From Ichthyosporea sp. XGB-2017a (taxonomy: Eukaryota; Opisthokonta; Ichthyosporea), in NCBI GenBank assembly GCA_002811675.1, contig PDIM01010316.1, positions 87,592-118,361 on the forward strand: a stretch of 30,770 bases of DNA. The letters are read 5' to 3'. Each line of letters opens with the position of its first letter. Position 1 is the stretch's first letter. Below the pieces are notes generated by a model. It searched no databases and was not told the origin of the DNA. It worked only from the letters and a program-made list of their open reading frames with translations. The position numbers and the translations under genes are program-made. Shown one piece after another: positions 25,299 through 30,770 of this stretch.

Positions 25299-26238
25299 GG
25301 TAGAGTAAAGACCCACTCAGCAGGGAAGCAAATTCATGTATTGAGTGTGTCTGTAATATTGCTTTACGCCTTTTAATTTATGCTCTTTGTAAGCAGAGTC
25401 AAGGATAACTTGTTGTGTTGAAGCTGGGGGAAGAAGCGAAACAATATTCGTGCAGTCAATAATCAGCTGGGCCACACGGTCCAATAACTAACCCTAAACT
25501 CTGGAGGAGCCTCAGGCAGCACCTGCAGAGGTATTATTTCTAGAAGTATTTATTTGGCACGCGCAGCCGCTGGTCGAGGAACTACATAATTTGTGAAATG
25601 CCTGCAAGGGGCACGAGACACGAGTACAGTACACTGCCCGCGCGGGAATTTCATGATGATGATGCGCTATAAATCACAGGCTGGGTTAGGGTTGGGGTTG
25701 CAGACTTCAGTCCAGTCCACAGCTTTTTTTGCTGCGCTTTTTCCACTTTTTCCACTACATAATTTCCCACTGCATGGACGTACATGCGTCATTCTGCGAG
25801 TCTGGGAATCAGCAGGCCAGCGTGTTCGGTGAAGTGTGGATGGTGTTTTCCGTGACTCATGACTCATGAGGTGATCCTGGGGGGATATTAGCAATTTATC
25901 TATCTATAGTGGCTATTATAAGGGACTTATTATTATAGGCGAGGAAATTATAGGCTTTTATTTCTTTCTATATACAGCATGGCTTATTCCCACTGTACTG
26001 TGTAGTGTGTGTAGCTTTAATTTTCAGTATTCTATTATCCGTCCACATCAACAAACACGCATCTACATTAGCACAGCTCCACAGGACCGGGAGTAGACTG
26101 CTCTGCAACCTCTTTGTACATACGCTAGACTGAGATCCCCTTCCCTTCTCTTTGTCAATCACCTTGTTCTCACTCTCTCTCCCCCCCCCTATTTCTTTTC
26201 TTTGTTTTTCAAAGGGAGAATCACGAGAAAAAACGGGG
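25293..26238. promoter_or_regulatory. Intergenic region upstream of the SLC25 carrier
   Basis: 946 bp with no supported gene. Elements seen: ATCAGCTGGGCC (25462-25473, identical to 10050-10061), telo-box TAACCCTA (25489-25496), TTAGGGTT followed by GGGGTTG (25686-25699), two directly abutting TGACTCA sites (25853-25866), and a CT/C-rich tract (about 26163-26190) just before the carrier start. Confidence 0.45.
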
Positions 26239-27339
26239 ATGTCGAATCGGTTTTTTACGACAAAGATTGCAGCTTCTGCTGTTCTCACAACAAGTGCGGG
26301 ATCTATATTATTTAATACTTATGATGATAGAGAAATTGAAGAAAATAGAGAAGACACAAGTCAAGAAATGTTGATTCTTAACAAACGTGACCTTCTTATA
26401 CAATGGGGAGCTGAAAAGTACGCCGACTTCAAGAATTCGAGTTTTGTGGCGGAAAGCTTCAGCACATTTAAGTATCTCTTGGCGGGAGGCATATCTGGTG
26501 CAGTGTCTCGGACTTGTGTGTCTCCTTTGGAGCGACTAAAAATTCTTTTTCAGGTGCGTAGCACTGCTGAACCGCCAAAAGTTGTACAGACGCTGGTGGA
26601 TATTGGAAAAAAAGAGGGAATCGTTGGATACTTTAAAGGGAATGGAACAAATGTAATTCGCATGGTGCCATATTCGGCAGTTCAGTTTGCGTCATATGAG
26701 CGTTATAAAAAGTTGGTTAATCTTGATGAGGGGCATTCCACCTTAAAGAGGCTATTTTGCGGGGCAATGGCTGGTGTGACGTCTGTGGCAACTACCTATC
26801 CTTTAGATCTTGTGAGGACGCGCTTGGCTGCCCAAGGCGAAGGACCGCTCCGAAAATATACCTCTATTCCCCACGCCATAAAGACGATTTTTCGTGAAGA
26901 GGGTGGCATTCGGGGGCTATATGGGGGGATGGTTCCGACCCTTTTGGGGGTGGCTCCGTATGTTGGGCTGAATTTCACAACATACGAGACATTGAAATTA
27001 TATTGTGTAAAACTTGGTATTGGGGTTCGTGATGAAGATTCCAAAGAGCTGACTGTGCCAGTTAGGTTGATTTGTGGGGGGATAGCGGGGGCCACTGCTC
27101 AGACATTTGCATATCCACTTGATTTGATTCGGCGCCGTATGCAAATGAAAGGGGCCGTTGAGCACTCTTATCACTACAAGGGTACCGCAGATGCTTTTCG
27201 AACTATTGTAAGGACAGATGGTGTTCGAGGCCTATTCAAAGGAATGGTGCCAAATTATTTAAAAGTAGTTCCCTCTATTAGTATTAGTTTTGTTGTTTAC
27301 GAAGTCGCCAAAAAGGTTTTGTGCGATGAACGAAAGTGA
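26239..27339 (+). CDS. Mitochondrial carrier (SLC25), adenine nucleotide/CoA type
   Basis: 366 residues, intronless. It has an N-terminal extension of about 70 residues without EF-hands, then three repeats each with the Px[D/E]xx[K/R] signature: SPLERLK (about residue 95), YPLDLVR (about 187) and YPLDLIR (about 290). Each repeat is followed by a G-rich second signature (YFKGNGTNVIRMVPYSAVQF, LYGGMVPTLLGVAPYVGLNF, LFKGMVPNYLKVVPSISISF). These features resemble the branch with the CoA carriers (SLC25A42, Leu5) and the adenine-nucleotide or ATP-Mg/phosphate carriers; I cannot assign one substrate. It acts in the mitochondrial inner membrane. The frame extends upstream without ATG, so ATG 26239 is the start. 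A long A-tract lies 90 bp past the stop. Confidence 0.88.
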   Translation: MSNRFFTTKIAASAVLTTSAGSILFNTYDDREIEENREDTSQEMLILNKRDLLIQWGAEKYADFKNSSFVAESFSTFKYLLAGGISGAVSRTCVSPLERLKILFQVRSTAEPPKVVQTLVDIGKKEGIVGYFKGNGTNVIRMVPYSAVQFASYERYKKLVNLDEGHSTLKRLFCGAMAGVTSVATTYPLDLVRTRLAAQGEGPLRKYTSIPHAIKTIFREEGGIRGLYGGMVPTLLGVAPYVGLNFTTYETLKLYCVKLGIGVRDEDSKELTVPVRLICGGIAGATAQTFAYPLDLIRRRMQMKGAVEHSYHYKGTADAFRTIVRTDGVRGLFKGMVPNYLKVVPSISISFVVYEVAKKVLCDERK

Positions 27340-27425
27340 AGAGGGAGTTTATTATTATTATTGTTCTGATTATAATTATTTCAAAGAGAAGGAAGGAGTT
27401 TATAATTTTTGTGAAGAAGTGCTCA

Positions 27426-27428
<3 letters not shown>

Positions 27429-27463
<35 letters not shown>

Positions 27464-27484
27464 AAAAAAAAAAAAAAAAAAAAA
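27429..27484. repeat. A34-C-A21 homopolymer tract
   Basis: 56 bp of A broken by a single C, between the convergent SLC25 and NXF1 genes. It could be a poly(A) remnant of a retroposed sequence or simple slippage. Its length is prone to sequencing error. Confidence 0.9.
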
Positions 27485-27591
27485 TGAAAGAAAGGAAGTC
27501 CAAAAGCAGAAATAATAATAATGTCGAATTTGGATTTGATTTTTTGGACGTGCTTAACATATGTTAGAGGTTAACGATAATAATAAAAAGG

Positions 27592-27597
27592 ACCAGG
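27592..27597 (+). terminator. Possible poly(A) signal for the SLC25 gene
   Basis: AATAAA 253 nt past the SLC25 stop and 18 bp before the convergent NXF1 stop codon, so cleavage would fall inside the NXF1 last exon on the opposite strand. Confidence 0.3.
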
Positions 27598-27614
27598 AAA
27601 ATGAAGAAGAGCAC

Positions 27615-29839
27615 TTATGCAAATGCTTCTGGGGGTATCCTTCCTTCAGACTTCAAATTTAGAAAATCGGCCTTAGCTGTGTCGTAGTCCCAGCTGTTAT
27701 TCTGTAAGCATTGCTGTGAGAAATCTAAAGTCATTCCAGTTTCCATTGAAAGTTTCTTGATCAAAGACGTTTGTGAAGAAGAGGAGGATGTTGATGATGT
27801 GGTGTTTGGAACAGATGTAATGTGCAGTTGATCATTAACTATAGTCGCCGGCCATCCATTAAGGGCGGCAGGGGAGCCAGGAAGGGCGGGTACAAGAACA
27901 AGGGATCTATCAAACATGCGCGAAATAACCGCATTATTTTGGGGGCCCGGTTCGGTGAAATTGCCATGGATAAACGCACACAGCTTTTCAGGTTGTATAA
28001 TCCACGTCTCAACGATCATTGAGTCTGCAATGTGACAGGTCAGTGGCAAGGATGAAATGCAATTTACAATTTCAGAAGCACCCGATATCAAGAAGTTTGC
28101 TCTTTTGTTTAAGTCTGTGACTCTTTGCAAATTGCGACTCAGACCCAAGTACGGTTTTACACTGGGAATTTTGTTATACCGATGCGAACCTTTGCTAGAA
28201 TCCTCAATTTCTCCAGATTTGCTCACTGACAATGAAAAGAGTGCATTTTCGCTATATGCGCTCATAAGTCCAGCGCGATTTTGATCATACGAGCTAAAAA
28301 ACATTTGTAAAAATGCTACTATTAACCCCTGTATGTCTTGCATTTCAAAGTAAGATCCTTGGGCCGTAGGTAGCTTCTGTTCATCCGCACCAATGTCAAA
28401 TTGTATGGCCGGCAATAACTGCGTCCCGTCAATCATTTTCAAGTCTGGAAATCTTTTGCGTACTGCGAAAAAAAAAAAAAACAACAACAAAATGAGTTAC
28501 TTTTCCACAACGAAAGGAGAAAGGAAAACGAAATAAACTTGAGGGTCCCATCAGGTTTGTGCATTGTTTCTCTTCAACAATTCCCTTTGAAAAAGGGGAC
28601 TTCAGGTCAAAGTGAAGAAATAATGTTTTGATCATCATTTGGGACCTATAAAAAGAAAATTAAAACGCTAATTTACCTTCTGATTGATAAACGGCGGGAT
28701 CATTCTGTCTAGGATGAGAAATTGGATTCACTAGCAAAATAATCTCACGCAAGTGCTTCATATCTTTCAGGTGGTCTAGTTCGTTAAAGTGAGATATGGA
28801 ATTCTTTTCAAAACTCAAATTGATCACGTTTGGGGCTTTTTGAGCCAGCATCTTCAAAGGAAATAATGATCTGATTCTGTTATTTTCAAAAGTAATGGTC
28901 TCTACTTCTGGGCAGTTTTTGTTGATGAGCTCAAGGATAGCATTTGTAAAATTGCGATTATTAAAATCACCTCTCACATTGCCTTCCCGCAGGACTGGGT
29001 TCTTGTATATGGAGCTAAAGTCTAGAAACTTATTCTCACTTTTGTAAGCTTTTGACAGAAAAGCAATCAGCACTTCTTCATTGAAGTTCGATTCTCCACC
29101 CCCTTGATTATTGTTGTTGTTGTTGAATCTATTAAAGCCAAATGCCCCAGCACCATCATTATTGGCATATCCAGCTTTCTTAATGTATACTTTCTTTCCC
29201 TTGAAATCATTCCCAGACAGTTCAACAATCTTGTTGGCAATGTCTGAGGACTGACATGTGACAAACAGGGAATTCCCTTTGTAATAGTTTTTCACAATTT
29301 GGACGGGAATAACACTCGCGAGTCCAGTAAGAAATTCATCCATGTCTTGCCGATACACGTTATTGATTATAATCGTACTGCTTTCAGCATTTCCCCTATC
29401 AAGAGTTCAAAAGAAAAAAACAAAACAAAACAAAACAAAACAAGATTGGTCAGCACAAACACAAAGAAACAGAAGAGAAGACAGCAAAACAAAACAGAAA
29501 AGAATACAATACACACCTTGAAGCACCTCTGTTGCCACCACTTCCCCCACCTCGTGATCCCATATTTACATCATTATCATTTCCTCCTCCACCACCACGC
29601 TTGTTGCGCCCATATGGATTATACCTTCCTCCTCTATTACCTCTCGGTGAATCACTTTCCATTTGGACATCATTGCCCTGCATGGTCATTCGAAGATCAC
29701 CACCTCCCTGGTTACGTCCCTCTGCGCCACCCCCTCTTCCCCTCCCTCTTCCTCGGCCACCACGGCCTCTCCCCCTTCCACCACGCCCCCCTCTCCCACC
29801 GCCTCCTCGTCCTTGTGCACTTCCTCCGTCCACGTTCAT
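27615..29839 (-). CDS. NXF1: NXF1/TAP-type mRNA export receptor (3 exons)
   Basis: Bulk mRNA export factor that binds RNA and carries it through nuclear pores with an NXT1/p15 partner. Exons on the minus strand are 29839-29517, 29395-28677 and 28462-27615, giving 629 residues (human 619). An RGG-rich N-terminus spans residues 1-107. An RRM-like domain follows (about 112-185, STIIINNVYRQDMDEFL). An LRR domain follows (about 205-360), ending at the spliced join SE/VRKRFPDLKMIDG. An NTF2-like domain follows (about 370-540, LIVAFLQMFFSSYDQNRAGL). A C-terminal UBA-like TAP-C domain ends the protein (TGMTLDFSQQCLQNNSWDY...PPEAFA), as in human NXF1. The N-terminal start is the only ATG upstream of the RGG region in frame. 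Both splice joins restore family homology, so the gene model is well supported. The gene is divergent from the second GCPII-like gene. Confidence 0.93.
28463..28676 (-). other. NXF1 intron 2
   Basis: 214-nt phase-1 intron with donor GTAAAT, a strong T14 tract and acceptor CGCAG. The split G/TA codon joins YQSE to VRKRFPDLK. Confidence 0.88.
29396..29516 (-). other. NXF1 intron 1
   Basis: 121-nt phase-2 intron with donor GTGTGT and acceptor TTGATAG. It holds a (GTTTT)n run on the coding strand (plus-strand CAAAA repeats, 29420-29442). The split AG/G codon joins RGAS to GNAESSTIII. Confidence 0.85.
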
Positions 29840-30204
29840 CCAAGCAACAGCACAGACAGACAAATCCCTTTGTCCAACAGAAGTAGGAGTGAGTGGTATC
29901 TACAGATTGCCTAGACGCTCAGTTGGTCCATGAGAGAGATAAATTATAAAAAACAACACCCCGCGTCTGGTCTACAATATAGCCACTCCAGTTGTAGCCT
30001 GTAGCGTGGTCCACCCCTACCCCTACCCCAGCTGATTATAATCGTAGCGGTGCTTCAGCTCGACCTTGCGGGCTGCGGCAGTTACAGTGGTGATAATTAT
30101 GGCATAGTTCAGTTTCTCCTCCTGCACACCACCACTGCTCGGCACCTGTCACAACATGAGGAAGATGGAAAAGTAAAACTGAAATCACTTCTTCGCTCAG
30201 AAAT
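29840..30204. promoter_or_regulatory. Head-to-head promoter region, NXF1 / second GCPII-like gene
   Basis: 365 bp without a gene. It has CCCTACCCCTACCCC-like repeats (30014-30029) directly abutting CAGCTGAT (30029-30036), 169-190 bp from both starts. Confidence 0.45.
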
Positions 30205-30734
30205 ATGAACAGTATCGAAAAGAGGATTGACCCCCACATTGCAACTGTGGTGGAAATGGACAAAGACCAGCACTCCTGTGAGAGTGATTGGATCTTAAAT
30301 GACTGTTCGCGAGCAGCAAGTGTTCAAGAAAATGGCTCATATGACACGTCCCCTCCCACGATGTCCACTCAGACAGTAAAGAAGAAGAACAAGCTACTGA
30401 AGATGCATGGCGCAGGAATAATTAGGAAAAAGGAGGCCTGCTCTAGTCTTTCCCCCGCTTCCTTATTTGCCCAGTGGAACTGGACGCATTTCCTGTTTGT
30501 CTCATCCTGTGCCCTTGCCTGTGTGCTTTTGGGCACGGCAATGCTGACGCCAAACAAAGTGAAAGATGTCGACGCACCAGCTCATAGTAGTGGTTACGAC
30601 AAGAACTCGTATCAAGGCCTGGGCGTTGGGTCTGTTGGTTCGGTTGGTACGAGTGTTGGAGCCTTTGAGGATCTGGCAGTGGTCAAAACGCTCATGGAAG
30701 AAATCAGCGCTGAAAAAATTGGTAATTTCTTAAA
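30205..30734 (+). CDS. First exon of a second GCPII-like peptidase gene, cut by window edge
   Basis: The frame runs from ATG 30205. A long basic cytosolic tail (about 92 residues, KKKNKLLKMHG and IIRKKE) precedes one membrane span (about residues 94-116, HFLFVSSCALACVLLGTAML), giving type II topology. After a Gly/Ser-rich stalk the exon ends with VKTLMEEISAEKIGNFL. That matches the segment just after the membrane anchor in human GCPII (ELKAENIKKFL), where the ectodomain begins. The frame stops at 30736-30738, but AA/GTAAGAG at 30733-30741 is a good splice donor, so coding continues after an intron beyond the window. Calling it GCPII rests on this short match plus topology. The alternative is an unrelated 177-residue single-span protein. 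Confidence 0.62.
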
Positions 30735-30770
30735 GTAAGAGTCACTTTGCAACCGGTGTGTCTGTGTTGA
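30735..30770 (+). other. Start of intron 1 of the second GCPII-like gene
   Basis: Donor GTAAGAG in phase 2, replacing a TAA stop that would otherwise truncate the protein right at the start of the GCPII ectodomain homology. The intron runs off the window. Confidence 0.55.

Noticed and set aside
28429-28638. Open frame in the NXF1 intron as an extra exon.
   Set aside because: Direct joining of 28677 to 28462 restores the conserved LRR-to-FPDLKMIDG sequence; inserting this frame would break it.
29299-29933. Plus-strand His/Pro-rich frames opposite NXF1 exon 1.
   Set aside because: They mirror the RGG-coding repeats and run through a well-supported NXF1 intron and exon.
1-30770. The contig could be circular, with the last exon joining the first gene fragment.
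   Set aside because: A direct join would leave about 100 residues of the GCPII ectodomain missing and an intron of only 36 nt without an acceptor. The two ends do not meet seamlessly.
1-30770. tRNA, rRNA, CRISPR, bacterial operon or transposon features.
   Set aside because: I found no tRNA B-box with a matching cloverleaf, no spaced direct-repeat array, no transposase and no bacterial gene organisation.

Overview
This is nuclear DNA from a eukaryote. It uses the standard genetic code (TAA, TAG and TGA all end genes), has GT-AG introns of about 80-215 nt, has AATAAA-type poly(A) signals, and is gene dense with long intronless genes. Two genes point to a ciliated or flagellated cell: an axonemal dynein intermediate chain (DNAI4/IC138 type) and an androglobin homologue. 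A cyclin K, an NXF1/TAP mRNA exporter, an alsin-type RCC1-PH-MORN-VPS9 protein and an Ssh4-like SPRY adaptor are also present. Together these fit a flagellated protist or early-branching opisthokont-like lineage. I cannot name the species or group from the sequence.

Layout, left to right: 3' part of a glutamate carboxypeptidase II (GCPII)-like M28 peptidase (+, cut by the window edge); alsin-like Rab-GEF (-); mitochondrial ISCA2 (+, 3 exons); SPRY membrane protein with PPxY-type motifs (-); androglobin-like protein without a globin domain (+); TMEM177-like M48 metallopeptidase (-, 3 exons); axonemal dynein intermediate chain (+); cyclin K (+, 3 exons); LRR-PP2C phosphatase (-); SLC37-like sugar-phosphate transporter (+); SLC25 mitochondrial carrier (+); NXF1 (-, 3 exons); and the first exon of a second GCPII-like gene (+, cut by the window edge).

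The genes alternate strands almost perfectly. This gives five head-to-head promoter regions (365-775 bp) and five tail-to-tail junctions (24-303 bp), at several of which the 3' UTRs must overlap. The promoter regions share short motifs: telo-box TAGGGTTA, CAGCTGAT, GCTAGC and TGACTCA.

The genes do not form one pathway. Themes are cilia (DNAI4, androglobin), mitochondria (ISCA2, TMEM177-like, SLC25), RNA polymerase II transcription and mRNA export (cyclin K, NXF1), endosomal trafficking and ubiquitin sorting (alsin-like, Ssh4-like), and peptidases. The most unusual items are the androglobin homologue that lacks its globin/IQ module, the TMEM177-like protein that keeps an intact HELGH zinc site, and GCPII-family pieces at both ends of the window in the same orientation.
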